A DNA stretch of 64,000 nucleotides. Origin: Streptomyces sp. NRRL S-646. Lineage in GTDB: Bacteria; Actinomycetota; Actinomycetes; Streptomycetales; Streptomycetaceae. This document shows, piece after piece, positions 18,206 to 26,844 of the stretch. The stretch is taken from positions 310,001-374,000 of the forward strand of contig NZ_JODC01000011.1 in the NCBI RefSeq assembly GCF_000720765.1, read 5' to 3'. The stretch's first letter is position 1, and each line of letters begins with the position of its first letter. The notes beneath the pieces are model-generated. The model had not been told where the DNA came from. It saw only the letters and a list, made by a program, of their open reading frames with translations, and did not search any database. The translations under genes and the position numbers were made by a program.

Positions 18206-19086
18206 ATGTCCTCGCCCGGGCTGAAATGCGCAGCCAGCGCTCGCAGCAGGCGTACGACCCCCTCAGGGCCGTCCACCACCAGGTCCGCCCGCTCGCGCAG
18301 TTCCGTCACCTCGTCGCTGCCGCTGCAGACCAGGAGGCCGGGGGTGCCGTCGGAGCGGAGTTTGTCCACGGCGGCGAAGGCGGGGAGGTCGCCCAGGTCG
18401 TCGCCCGCGTAGAGGACCGCCGACGCGTTGATCTCGCGGACGTACTCCAGGAGGGCCACTCCCTTGTCCATACCCGGGGGGCGCAGTTCGAGGACCAGGC
18501 GGCCGGGTTCGACGATCAGGCCGTGTCGGGTGGCCAGGTCGGTGAGGGGGGCGCGCAGGGCTTCGAAGGCGGCCTGGGGGTCCAAGGCGCGGCGGGTGTG
18601 GACCGCGACGGCGCGGCCCTTCTCCTCGATCCAGGTGCCCTGCCAGGCGCCGATGCGGTCGAGGAAGCCGGGGAGTTCGGCGCGGACGGCGGCGACGCCG
18701 GGGTGGGGGGCGGGCGCGCTGACGTTGCCGCTGACCGCGTCCCAGCGTTCGGCGCCGTAGTGGCCGAGGACGACCAGGTGCTCCAGGCCGGGGACCCCGG
18801 CGAAGCCGCCGTGCCGTACGGCGACGCCGGCCGGGCGGCCGGTGACGACCGCGACGGAGGCGATCCTCGGGGCGAGGGCGGCGAGCACGGGCACCGCGTC
18901 CGGATGGGCGCGGGCCTGCTCGGGGTCCGGCACGATCGGGGCGAGGGTGCCGTCGAAGTCGAGGCCGACCACCGATTTCCCGGGGTTCGCGAGGATCGCG
19001 GCGAGTCCGTCCCGGCCTGCCTGCGTGGCGGGTGTCGGCAGGGGGTCCATGGAGTGCGTCGAGTCCGTGTCCGTATGGGTGCCCAT
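18169..19086 (-). CDS. otsB: trehalose-phosphatase
   Basis: 305 residues, HAD superfamily. Dephosphorylates trehalose 6-phosphate made by the neighbouring OtsA. The nucleophile motif is GLDFDGTLAP (Asp43, Asp45). VVTGRP, EEKGRAVAVHTRR, and LYAGDDLGDLPAF with the second acidic pair follow. The last residues, SARPAFEDEAP, are translated from the dispersed intergenic repeat at 18130-18205 and are probably an acquired tail. The ATG at 19086 is preferred over an upstream one. Confidence 0.93.
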   Translation of the reverse strand: MGTHTDTDSTHSMDPLPTPATQAGRDGLAAILANPGKSVVGLDFDGTLAPIVPDPEQARAHPDAVPVLAALAPRIASVAVVTGRPAGVAVRHGGFAGVPGLEHLVVLGHYGAERWDAVSGNVSAPAPHPGVAAVRAELPGFLDRIGAWQGTWIEEKGRAVAVHTRRALDPQAAFEALRAPLTDLATRHGLIVEPGRLVLELRPPGMDKGVALLEYVREINASAVLYAGDDLGDLPAFAAVDKLRSDGTPGLLVCSGSDEVTELRERADLVVDGPEGVVRLLRALAAHFSPGEDISARPAFEDEAP

Positions 19087-19144
19087 ACGGTGACGATAAC
19101 CGCGGAGGGCAGGGCGCACCCATGGCTCAGGGGAGCGCCGGCCG

Positions 19145-19396
19145 TCAGCGTTCCGCTCGCCGTGTCTCCCGCACCCTGCGCAACCTGTTCACCGTCACCG
19201 GGTCGTGGGCCAGGGCCCGCTCGTCGTCCAGCAGGGCGTTGAGCAGCTGGTAGTAGCGGACGGGGGCCAGGCCGAGCTCCTCGCGTATGGCGCGCTCCTT
19301 GGCGCCGGGGCCCGGAAAGCCCCGGCGTTCGAGGGCGAGGACGGCCTGCTCGCGGTCGCCCAGCGGCTCGCGGTCGCCCCACTGCTCCTGGTCCAT
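19145..19396 (-). CDS. DUF3263 protein
   Basis: 83 residues. The core (REQAVLALERRGFPGPGAKE, REELGLAPVRYYQLLNALLDD, VNRLRRVRETRR) is the DUF3263 family of small actinobacterial helical proteins. The middle looks like a helix-turn-helix, so nucleic-acid binding is plausible. The ATG at 19396 is chosen; GTG or TTG starts a few codons upstream are possible. Function unknown. Confidence 0.75.
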   Translation of the reverse strand: MDQEQWGDREPLGDREQAVLALERRGFPGPGAKERAIREELGLAPVRYYQLLNALLDDERALAHDPVTVNRLRRVRETRRAER

Positions 19397-19436
19397 GTCC
19401 TGCACGGTAACCCCCGCCACTGACAACGCCCCGCGG

Positions 19437-20747
19437 CTACTGCGCGTTCTCCGCCATGGACGCCGTCGACTCCAGCTGCGCGAGGGTGGCCGCGGGGTTG
19501 CCGCCGGGGGCCACCGCGCTGCCTATGCGCTTCTTGACGGCCACGGCGACCGAGGCCCAGGAGGTCTTGTCGACGGGGTAGAGCTCAGACAGCGGCAGCT
19601 GCTTCAGGAACGGCTCCAGGGCGGCGTCCTGCTTGTCCGTGCTCATGACGTCGGAGGCGGAGGTGGTGACCGGCAGCAGGTCGTACTCGCGGGAGAAGGC
19701 GAGCACGTTCTTCTCGTCGTAGACGAAGTCGAGGAACTTGCCGACCTGCTCGGCGTGGCCGTTCTTCTTGAAGGCCATCATCCAGTCGGCGACTCCCATG
19801 GCGGTCTTGCTCTCGCCGGCCACGCCGGGCATCGGCACCATGCCGTACTTCACGCCCTTCTTCGCGGCGATCTTCATCAGCGAGGGGTGCCCGTTGAGCA
19901 TGCCGACCTCGCCCTTGGCGAAGGCGGCGAAAGCGGCGGCGCGGTTGAGGCTGCCGGGCGCGACGGGACCGGTGAGGCCCTTGCCGACCAGGTCGTTCTT
20001 GAGCCAGGTGAAGGTGTCGACGTTCTGCGCGGAGTCGAGGCCGTAGGTGCCGACGGTGTCGGTGTAACCGCCGCCGCCGCTCAGCAGCCACTGCATCGTC
20101 TCGGCCTGGGCCTCCTCCGGGCCGAGCGGCAGCGCGTACGGGTACTTCACGCCGTGCGCCTTGAGCGCCTTGGCGTCGGAGGCGAGCTCGTTCCAGGTCT
20201 TCGGCGGGGTGAGCCCGGCGTCCTTGAAGAGGGTCTTGTTGTAGAAGAGCAGCCGCGTGGAGGCGGCGAACGGCAGTCCGTACTGCACGCCCTTCACCTG
20301 CCCGGCGGTGGCCAGCTGCGAGGCGAAGTCGGCCTGGGTGCTGATGGAGAGCATGTCGTCGGCCGAGTAGAGCAGCCCCTTGTTCGCGTAGTCGGCGTAC
20401 GCGCCTATCTGCGCCATGTCGGGTGCCTGGCCGGCGTCGACGAGCTCCTTCACCTTCCGGTCGACGTCGTTCCAGGAATAGACGGTGACGTCGATCTTCA
20501 CGCCGGAGTGCTTGCTCTCGTACTCCTTGACCAGCCCGTCCCAGTACTTCTGGGAGCTGTTGTCGGCGGAGTCGCCGTAGTCCGCGGCGATCAGTTTCAG
20601 GGTGACGTCCCCCGAGCCGCCGCCGGTCAGGCCGCAGCCGCCGAGGACCGCCGTCATGCCCAGTGCGGACACCGCCGCGATCGTTCCTGTCCTACCCCGC
20701 CGCTGCACTGCTTTTGACCCCAACCCTACTGTCTCGCTGTTCAACAT
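19437..20747 (-). CDS. ABC-transporter sugar-binding lipoprotein
   Basis: 436 residues. A signal peptide ends in a lipobox (VLGGC, Cys38), so the protein is membrane-anchored outside the cell. The rest is a cluster-B solute-binding fold (KYWDGLVKEYESKHSGVKIDV, GLPFAASTRLLFYNKTLF). No permease genes are adjacent, so it must share a transporter encoded elsewhere. It is divergent from nagK-nagA across two dre-like sites, so N-acetylglucosamine- or chitin-derived sugars are the likely ligands. TATCTT lies six bases before the ATG, pointing to a leaderless mRNA; dre site 1 overlaps it. Confidence 0.88.
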   Translation of the reverse strand: MLNSETVGLGSKAVQRRGRTGTIAAVSALGMTAVLGGCGLTGGGSGDVTLKLIAADYGDSADNSSQKYWDGLVKEYESKHSGVKIDVTVYSWNDVDRKVKELVDAGQAPDMAQIGAYADYANKGLLYSADDMLSISTQADFASQLATAGQVKGVQYGLPFAASTRLLFYNKTLFKDAGLTPPKTWNELASDAKALKAHGVKYPYALPLGPEEAQAETMQWLLSGGGGYTDTVGTYGLDSAQNVDTFTWLKNDLVGKGLTGPVAPGSLNRAAAFAAFAKGEVGMLNGHPSLMKIAAKKGVKYGMVPMPGVAGESKTAMGVADWMMAFKKNGHAEQVGKFLDFVYDEKNVLAFSREYDLLPVTTSASDVMSTDKQDAALEPFLKQLPLSELYPVDKTSWASVAVAVKKRIGSAVAPGGNPAATLAQLESTASMAENAQ

Positions 20748-20756
20748 GTGGACAAG

Positions 20757-20772
20757 ATAGGTCTACACCACG
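20757..20772. promoter_or_regulatory. dre-like DasR operator 1
   Basis: ATAGGTCTACACCACG matches 12 of 16 positions of the consensus ACTGGTCTAGACCACT. It overlaps the -10 element of the leftward binding-protein gene. Confidence 0.65.
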
Positions 20773-20774
20773 TA

Positions 20775-20790
20775 AGTGGACTAGACCTCT
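20775..20790. promoter_or_regulatory. dre-like DasR operator 2
   Basis: AGTGGACTAGACCTCT matches 13 of 16 consensus positions, with the central CTAGACC intact. It sits 28 bases before the nagK GTG, in the -35 area of a leaderless promoter. Its centre is 18 bp from that of site 1. Confidence 0.75.
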
Positions 20791-20818
20791 TGCGGGTCCT
20801 GGGGCCACACTGTCCCCC

Positions 20819-21760
20819 GTGAGACATGTCATCGCCCTGGATGTGGGCGGCACCGGGATGAAGGCCGCGCTGGTCGCGCAGGACGGCGCCCTCCTCCATC
20901 AGGCCCGCCGGGCGACCGGCCGCGAACGCGGGCCGGACGCGGTCGTCGAGGGCATCCTCGACTTCGCCGCCGAGCTCAGCGCCCACGGCGCCGAACACCT
21001 CGGCGGGCCCGCGTCCGCCGCCGGCGTCGCCGTCCCCGGCATCGTCGACGCCGACCGGGGCATCGCCTCCTACGCGGCCAACCTCGGCTGGCGCGACGTC
21101 CCCCTGCGCGATCTGCTCACAGAGCGGCTGGGCATCCCGGTCGCCCTCGGCCATGACGTACGCACCGGCGGGCTGGCGGAGGGCCGCATCGGCGCCGGAC
21201 AGGGTGCCGACCGCTTCCTCTTCGTCCCCCTCGGCACCGGTATCGCGGGCGCGATCGGCATCGCGGGCCGGGTGGAGGCGGGCGCCCACGGCTTCGCGGG
21301 CGAGATCGGCCACATCGTCGTACGGCCCGGGGGCAGCCCCTGTCCCTGCGGCCAACGGGGCTGTCTGGAGCGCTACGCCTCCGCGGCGGCGGTCAGCGAG
21401 GCCTGGGCGGCGGCCACCGGCGACCCCGACGCGGACGCCGCCGACTGCGCCAAGTCCGTCGCGTCCGGCGACCCGAACGCCGTACGAGTCTGGCAGCACG
21501 CGGTCGACGCCCTGGCCGACGGCCTGGTCACCGCCCTCACCCTGCTGGACCCCCGCACCCTGATCATCGGTGGCGGCCTCGCGGAGGCGGGGGAAACCCT
21601 GTTCACACCGCTGAGGGAGGCCGTCGAGCGGCGGGTCACCTTCCAGAAGCTGCCATCGATCGTCCCTGCGGCGCTGGGGGACAGCGCCGGATGCCTCGGT
21701 GCCGGGCTACTGGCCTGGGATCTCCTAGCCACTACTGACAGCACGGAGGAGCCGACGTGA
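20819..21760 (+). CDS. nagK: ROK-family sugar kinase, N-acetylglucosamine kinase
   Basis: 313 residues. Starts VRHVIALDVGGTGMK, the ATP phosphate-binding motif. It continues with GVAVPGIVD, PLGTGIAGAI, GEIGHIVV and the ROK zinc motif CPCGQRGCLERYAS. Phosphorylates N-acetylglucosamine to the 6-phosphate, which NagA then deacetylates. The GTG at 20819 puts the domain at the N-terminus. Translation is coupled to nagA by a 4-base overlap. Two dre-like sites upstream imply DasR repression relieved by glucosamine 6-phosphate. Confidence 0.9.
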   Translation: MRHVIALDVGGTGMKAALVAQDGALLHQARRATGRERGPDAVVEGILDFAAELSAHGAEHLGGPASAAGVAVPGIVDADRGIASYAANLGWRDVPLRDLLTERLGIPVALGHDVRTGGLAEGRIGAGQGADRFLFVPLGTGIAGAIGIAGRVEAGAHGFAGEIGHIVVRPGGSPCPCGQRGCLERYASAAAVSEAWAAATGDPDADAADCAKSVASGDPNAVRVWQHAVDALADGLVTALTLLDPRTLIIGGGLAEAGETLFTPLREAVERRVTFQKLPSIVPAALGDSAGCLGAGLLAWDLLATTDSTEEPT

Positions 21761-22947
21761 CGCCAACCCCCCTAGGGGCGCGGGGAACTGCGCGACCAGC
21801 CACGACGCACCCGCAGGTGCTGACCGGCGCAAGCTTGGTACTTCCTACGGGCACAGTGCACGACAGCCGCCTGGCAATCGACGGCACCCAAATCACCGCA
21901 GAAGAGACCCCGCACGCAAACGTCGTAGACGTCCGCGGGCACTGGCTGGTGCCCGGCTTCGTCGACCTCCACAACCACGGCGGCGGCGGAGCCTCCTTCA
22001 CCTCGGGCACGGTCGAGGACGTCCTCACAGGCATCCACACTCACCGCCTGCACGGCACGACCACCCTCGTCGCCTCGACGGTCACCGACGACATGGACCT
22101 CCTCGCCCAGCGAGCCGGCCTGCTGAGCGAGCTCGCCGAACAGGGCGACATCGCCGGCATCCACTTCGAGGGCCCGTTCATCTCCCCGTGCCGCAAGGGC
22201 GCGCACTCCGAGAAGCTGCTGCGCGACCCGGAGCCGGCGGAGGTGCGCAAGCTGATCGACGCGGCACGCGGCACGGCCAAGATGGTCACCCTCGCCACCG
22301 AACTCCCCGGCGGCCTCGACTCCGTACGCCTGCTCGCCGAACACGGCGTCATCGCGGCGATCGGGCACACCGACGCGACGTACGAGCAGACGGTGGCGGC
22401 GATCGACGCGGGCGCCACGGTCGCGACCCACCTGTTCAACGCGATGCCGCAGATCGGCCACCGGGCCCCCGGCCCGATCACAGCCCTCCTCGAAGACGAC
22501 CGCATCACCGTCGAGCTGATCAACGACGGCACACATCTGCACCCGGCCGCCCTGCAGCTGGCGTTCCATCACGCCGGCGCGGCCCGGGTCGCCCTCATCA
22601 CGGACGCGATGGACGCGGCCGGTTTCGGCGACGGGCGCTATCTGCTGGGCCCCTTGGAGGTCGAGGTCACCGAGGGTGTGGCGCGGCTGGTGGAGGGTGG
22701 CTCGATCGCAGGGTCGACGCTCACGCTGGACCGGGCGTTCCAGCGGGCGGTGACGGTGGACGGGCTGCCGGTGGAGAACGTGGTGGCGGCGATCTCGGCC
22801 AACCCGGCCCGACTGCTCGGGATGTACGACAGGATCGGCTCCCTGGAGCCCGGAAAGGACGCCGACCTGGTGGTTCTTGACCATCAATTCGCCCTCAAAG
22901 GCGTGATGCGCCGCGGTGAATGGGTGATCGATCCCCAACTTGGCTGA
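21757..22947 (+). CDS. nagA: N-acetylglucosamine-6-phosphate deacetylase
   Basis: 396 residues. Hydrolyses GlcNAc-6-P to glucosamine 6-phosphate, the DasR ligand. Metal and catalytic motifs: LHNHGGGG (72-78), HFEGPFISP, GHTDATYEQ, HLFNAMPQI, NDGTHLHP and LITDAMDAAG with the catalytic Asp. GGAGG is seven bases before the GTG, which overlaps the nagK stop. The first 20 residues (to HPQ) come from a dispersed repeat (21766-21816) found between genes elsewhere in this window, and are not part of the usual fold. A GTG at 21817 would remove them but lacks a good ribosome-binding site. Confidence 0.93.
   Translation: MTPTPLGARGTARPATTHPQVLTGASLVLPTGTVHDSRLAIDGTQITAEETPHANVVDVRGHWLVPGFVDLHNHGGGGASFTSGTVEDVLTGIHTHRLHGTTTLVASTVTDDMDLLAQRAGLLSELAEQGDIAGIHFEGPFISPCRKGAHSEKLLRDPEPAEVRKLIDAARGTAKMVTLATELPGGLDSVRLLAEHGVIAAIGHTDATYEQTVAAIDAGATVATHLFNAMPQIGHRAPGPITALLEDDRITVELINDGTHLHPAALQLAFHHAGAARVALITDAMDAAGFGDGRYLLGPLEVEVTEGVARLVEGGSIAGSTLTLDRAFQRAVTVDGLPVENVVAAISANPARLLGMYDRIGSLEPGKDADLVVLDHQFALKGVMRRGEWVIDPQLG
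21766..21816. repeat. dispersed repeat family 2, copy inside nagA
   Basis: AGGGGCGCGGGGAACTGCGC followed by GACCAGCCACGACGCACCCGC. Nearly identical sequences stand between genes at 40470-40556 and 46311-46378. Here the repeat lies between the nagA start codon and its conserved fold and is in frame. Confidence 0.8.
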
Positions 22948-23049
22948 TCTGTCCTGCTGTTGAGGGCGGCGGTTGTCCTGCGAGACTGGGACGACCGCCG
23001 TCCGTTTCGGCGTGTGTTCCGCATTCGTCTTCGGGGGAGGTCGGCCCAG

Positions 23050-23967
23050 GTGATCCTCACGGTCACACTGAACACCGCTCTCGACCTCACGTACCGCGTA
23101 CCGGCGCTCAAGCCGCACGCCTCGCACCGGATCACCGAGGTGACCGAACGGCCCGGCGGCAAGGGCGTGAACGTGGCGCGCGTGCTCGCAGCCCTCGGCC
23201 ACGAGGTGACGGTCACCGGCTTCACGGGCGGCGCCACGGGCCGCACCGTCCAGGACCAACTGACCACCACTCCCGGCCTGGTGGACGCTCTCGTCCCGGT
23301 CACGGGCTCGACCAGGCGCACGATCGCCGTGGTGGACGATCAAACAGGCGACACAACACAGCTCAACGAGCCCGGCCCCACCATCACGCCCGCCGAGTGG
23401 TCCGCCTTCCAGGAGACCTACGAGGACCTGCTCGCCCCGGCGTCCGCGGTGGCCCTGTGCGGCAGCCTGCCGCCGGGGGTCCCGGTGGGCGCGTACGCGG
23501 GCCTGATACGTCTCGCGAAGGCCGCCGGGGTGCCCGTACTCCTGGACACCAGCGGCGAACCGCTACGCCGGGGAATCGCCGCCCGCCCGGACATCATCAA
23601 GCCGAATCTCGACGAACTCTCCGAACTCACCGGCTCCCACGAGCCCCTGCGCGGCGCCCAGGACGCCCGCCGCCGGGGCGCCCAGTCGGTGGTCGCCTCC
23701 CTCGGCACGGAAGGCCTCCTGGCGGTCACCCCGGAGGGCCGCTGGCGCGCCACCCCACCGGCCCGCATCCACGGCAACCCGACGGGCGCGGGCGACTCGG
23801 CAGTCGCGGGCCTGCTGTCGGGGTTGGCGGAACAACTCCCGTGGCCGGAACGGCTGGCACGGGCGGCGGCACTGTCGGCGGCGACCGTGCTGGCGCCGGT
23901 GGCGGGGGAGTTCGACCGGGGGGCCTACGAGAAGCTCCTGGCACCGGTGGCAGTGACCGCGGCGTGA
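23050..23967 (+). CDS. PfkB-family sugar kinase (1-phosphofructokinase/tagatose-6-P kinase type)
   Basis: 305 residues. Starts VILTVTLNTALD, typical of the FruK/LacC branch. ERPGGKGVNVARVL is PfkB signature 1 and GNPTGAGDSAVAGLL is signature 2 with the catalytic Asp. Phosphorylates fructose 1-phosphate or tagatose 6-phosphate. Its place 102 bases after nagA suggests an amino-sugar-linked role, such as tagatose-6-P from N-acetylgalactosamine, but that is inference. GGGAGG stands nine bases before the GTG. Confidence 0.85.
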   Translation: MILTVTLNTALDLTYRVPALKPHASHRITEVTERPGGKGVNVARVLAALGHEVTVTGFTGGATGRTVQDQLTTTPGLVDALVPVTGSTRRTIAVVDDQTGDTTQLNEPGPTITPAEWSAFQETYEDLLAPASAVALCGSLPPGVPVGAYAGLIRLAKAAGVPVLLDTSGEPLRRGIAARPDIIKPNLDELSELTGSHEPLRGAQDARRRGAQSVVASLGTEGLLAVTPEGRWRATPPARIHGNPTGAGDSAVAGLLSGLAEQLPWPERLARAAALSAATVLAPVAGEFDRGAYEKLLAPVAVTAA

Positions 23968-23982
23968 GAGCTTTCAGCTGCC

Positions 23983-24921
23983 TTAGCTCGGCTGCACCCA
24001 CAGCTGGTCGATGAGGGCGTTGCACTGGTTCCCCTGACCGCAGGAGACCGTCAACGTGTTGGAGCCCTTGGTGAGGGTCACCGGGGCCCAGGTGTTCTGC
24101 CAGTTCTTCGCGAGGTCAGTGTTCGACGACTTGATGAAGTTCTTCATGCCCAGCGGCTGCTGGTTGGGCTTGCCGTTGACCGTCAGCGTCGCGTTGGCGT
24201 CCACAGCGGGAATGCTGTACTGCACGTACAAGCGGTAGGAGCCGGCCTTCTGGATGTCGACGGTCCAGGTGATCGAGGCGCCGACGTTGTTGAACCCCGT
24301 CACATAGGCCCCGCCGTCCGCTTTGGCCCCCTTGACGTCCGACGCCGTGGTCGCGCCGCCACCCAGCTGTAGATCCTTCGCATCGGTCTTCGGCAGTTCC
24401 GCCGAAGCGCTACTGCTCGCCGACTGGCTCGGCTTGGAGCTCTGCGAGGTGGACGGCGTGCCGGAGGAGCCGCCGCCCGCCTTGTCGTCCTTGGAGTTGC
24501 CGTTCATCATCGCCACACCGATGCCGATCACGACCGCGGCGACCACCGCGACGGCGCCGATCAGCAGGCCCTTGGTGTTGGGGCCGCGGCGGCCACCACC
24601 ACCGCCGCCGTACGCCGGCTGCTGCGGGGCCGTGGGGACGCCGCCGCCGGGCTGCGTCTCCGGCGCCGCGTAGTGGGCGTTCGGCTGGCCGTACCCGCCC
24701 TGCTGCTGCGGGACCTGACCGTAGGCGGCGGTCTGCTGGGGCTGGGCCGGCTGGCCGTACTGCCGCTGGCCGACGGCGCGCACGCGGTTGACGGAGCCCG
24801 GGTAGCCGTAGCCGCCGCCACCGGACGGCGGCTGCGCTCCGTTGGCCTGCCCGTCGGCGTAGAGGTAGCCGAACGGGTCGTCGTCCTCGGGCGTGCTGGC
24901 GCCGTTGTTGCCGGACGTCAT
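23983..24921 (-). CDS. membrane-anchored protein with extracellular CBM35/CBM6-like domain
   Basis: 312 residues. The first 110 are a Gly/Gln/Pro/Tyr-rich cytoplasmic region, then a membrane helix (about 117-139), a Ser-rich linker, and a C-terminal beta-sandwich (about 185-312) resembling carbohydrate-binding modules (YRLYVQYSIPAVDANATLTVNG, then NTLTVSCGQG). The topology puts the sugar-binding domain outside. It may bind cell-wall or chitin-type glycans. It converges on the PfkB gene with 15 bases between. Confidence 0.8.
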   Translation of the reverse strand: MTSGNNGASTPEDDDPFGYLYADGQANGAQPPSGGGGYGYPGSVNRVRAVGQRQYGQPAQPQQTAAYGQVPQQQGGYGQPNAHYAAPETQPGGGVPTAPQQPAYGGGGGGRRGPNTKGLLIGAVAVVAAVVIGIGVAMMNGNSKDDKAGGGSSGTPSTSQSSKPSQSASSSASAELPKTDAKDLQLGGGATTASDVKGAKADGGAYVTGFNNVGASITWTVDIQKAGSYRLYVQYSIPAVDANATLTVNGKPNQQPLGMKNFIKSSNTDLAKNWQNTWAPVTLTKGSNTLTVSCGQGNQCNALIDQLWVQPS

Positions 24922-25054
24922 CTCCGTGGTACTCCTCAGCGGTGCGGGTCGAACGCGATACGTGGGGTCAGAATGGCGAGCCTACCCGCTCCAGCTGCCC
25001 CAAACGGGTGACTCGGATCGCATCCGCCCGCAGACCCGGCCCCTGACCTGGAGA

Positions 25055-26713
25055 TCAGCCCGCGCGTCTGTGCTGTTTGGGACGAGATCGTTTCTCTACG
25101 TACATCCGTTCGTCGGCAGACTTCAACACTTCGTCCGCAGTCATGCCGCAGTGCGCCCACCCGATGCCGAAGCTGGCGCCCACGCGCACGGCCCGCCCCT
25201 CGGCCCGGATCGGCTGGATGATCTCGTTGCGCAGGCGTACGGCCAGGTCCTGGGCGTCGGCCCGACCCAGTCCGTCCGCGAGGATCACGAACTCGTCGCC
25301 GCCGAGCCGCGCGACCGTGTCGCCGTCGCGCACGGCCCGCGACAGCCGCCGGGCGACCTCGATGAGAACCGCGTCACCCGCGTTGTGCCCGAACCGGTCG
25401 TTGATCGACTTGAAGCCGTCGAGGTCGCAGAAGAGGACCGCGAGCCCCTTGGTGCCGTCGTCGTGATCGGTCGCGGGGGCGGCGGTGTGCACATGGTGGT
25501 CGTAGCCGTCGAAGACCTCGACGGCACCGCCCGGCCGGAAGTCGAAGCCGTGGCCGCCGGCGTCGTAGACGGGATGGCCGTAGGCCGCGTCCAGGGATTC
25601 CAGCGCACCGGGGTGGCCGGCGCGCTGACAGAGCCGGGAGGAGAGGCGGGAGCGCAGCTCGGCGGAGTTCGGCAGGCCGGTGAGCGAGTCGTGGGAGGCG
25701 CGGTGGGCGAGCTGCAGCTCGCGGCGCTTGCGATCCTCTATGTCCTCGACGTGGGTGAGCAGGAAGCGGGGCCCGTCGGCGGCGTCCGCGACGACCGAGT
25801 TGCGCAGGCTGACCCAGACGTACGTGCCGTCGCGGCGGCCGAGGCGGAGCTCCGCGCGCCCGCCCTCGGCAGACGTCCTGAGCAGGGTGCCGATGTCCTC
25901 GGGGTGGACGAGGTCGGAGAAGGCGTAGCGGCGCATCGCGGAGGCGGGGCGGCCGAGCAGGCGGCACAGCGCGTCGTTGGTCCTGAGGATCCGGCCGTGC
26001 TGGTCGCCGCCCATCTCGGCTATCGCCATGCCGGAGGGGGCGTACTCGAAGGCCTGCCTGAAGCTTTCCTCACTTGCCCGCAGGGCCTGCTGCTCCCTTT
26101 CGAGTCTGACCAGTGCCCGCTGCATATTCGCACGTAGACGCGCGTTGCTGATCGCGATGGCGGCCTGGAACGCATACATCTGGAGCGCTTCGCGACCCCA
26201 TGCGCCCGGCATCCGGCCGTTGCGCGGACGGTCCACGGACAGGACGCCGATCAGCTCGCCGCAGCTGCCGCCGGGCGCGGCAGGCGTGTACATGGGCGCG
26301 AACAACCGGTCCGACGGATGCCACTCGTCCTCGAAGCGGGGCGCGGGGCCGTCGGTGTACCACTGCGGGACGTCGTCGTCGTCGAGGATCCAGCCCTCGG
26401 TGTGCGGTATGAAGACCAGGTCGCCCCAGTGCTCGCCCATGCTCAGGCGGCGCTCCCAGGACTCGCGGGAGCCGACACGGCCCGTGATGAGCGCCTCGGC
26501 CGCCGGGTTTCCGGCGAAGGCGGCGACGACGAGGTCGCCGTCGGGGCGGACGAGGTTGACGCACGCCAGCTCGTACCCGAGGCCGTTGACCACTCCGTCC
26601 GCGACGGTCTGCAGTGTGTCCGCCAGGCTTCGGGCCGTGTTCATGTCAGCCATGACCTGGTGAAGTTGTCGCAGGGTCGCAAGACGGACGTAAGGCTCCG
26701 ACTCGGTCTCCAT
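25055..26713 (-). CDS. cdgB: diguanylate cyclase, GAF-PAS-GGDEF (CdgB type)
   Basis: 552 residues. GAF domain about 25-190, PAS/PAC about 210-325, GGDEF about 340-545. The active site is RLGGDEF, and the inhibitory I-site RDGD lies five residues before it, so product feedback is expected. It makes cyclic di-GMP, which with BldD holds Streptomyces in vegetative growth. A low-complexity insertion of about 45 residues, rich in Gly, Asp and His, separates SLTGLPN from LFCDLDGFK. GGGAGG precedes METESEPYV; the upstream ATG at 26758 is less likely. A BldD-type box lies about 100 bases upstream. Confidence 0.93.
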   Translation of the reverse strand: METESEPYVRLATLRQLHQVMADMNTARSLADTLQTVADGVVNGLGYELACVNLVRPDGDLVVAAFAGNPAAEALITGRVGSRESWERRLSMGEHWGDLVFIPHTEGWILDDDDVPQWYTDGPAPRFEDEWHPSDRLFAPMYTPAAPGGSCGELIGVLSVDRPRNGRMPGAWGREALQMYAFQAAIAISNARLRANMQRALVRLEREQQALRASEESFRQAFEYAPSGMAIAEMGGDQHGRILRTNDALCRLLGRPASAMRRYAFSDLVHPEDIGTLLRTSAEGGRAELRLGRRDGTYVWVSLRNSVVADAADGPRFLLTHVEDIEDRKRRELQLAHRASHDSLTGLPNSAELRSRLSSRLCQRAGHPGALESLDAAYGHPVYDAGGHGFDFRPGGAVEVFDGYDHHVHTAAPATDHDDGTKGLAVLFCDLDGFKSINDRFGHNAGDAVLIEVARRLSRAVRDGDTVARLGGDEFVILADGLGRADAQDLAVRLRNEIIQPIRAEGRAVRVGASFGIGWAHCGMTADEVLKSADERMYVEKRSRPKQHRRAG

Positions 26714-26814
26714 GCTCGCCCTCCCCCCGAGACCTCGCAGCGAATCAAGGGTTCTCATCGGCGTATCGTCATTGGCAGCTTCCCAGCCACTGAATCACAG
26801 CGCGCTGCCCACTC

Positions 26815-26829
26815 GGTACACAGGGTCAA
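26815..26829. promoter_or_regulatory. BldD-type box upstream of cdgB
   Basis: GGTACACAGGGTCAA matches the BldD consensus NTNACNC(A/T)GNGTNAN at every fixed position except the first T. It lies 102 bases before the cdgB ATG. BldD control of cdgB is known in S. coelicolor. Confidence 0.7.
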
Positions 26830-26844
26830 CAATTAATGGCTCTT

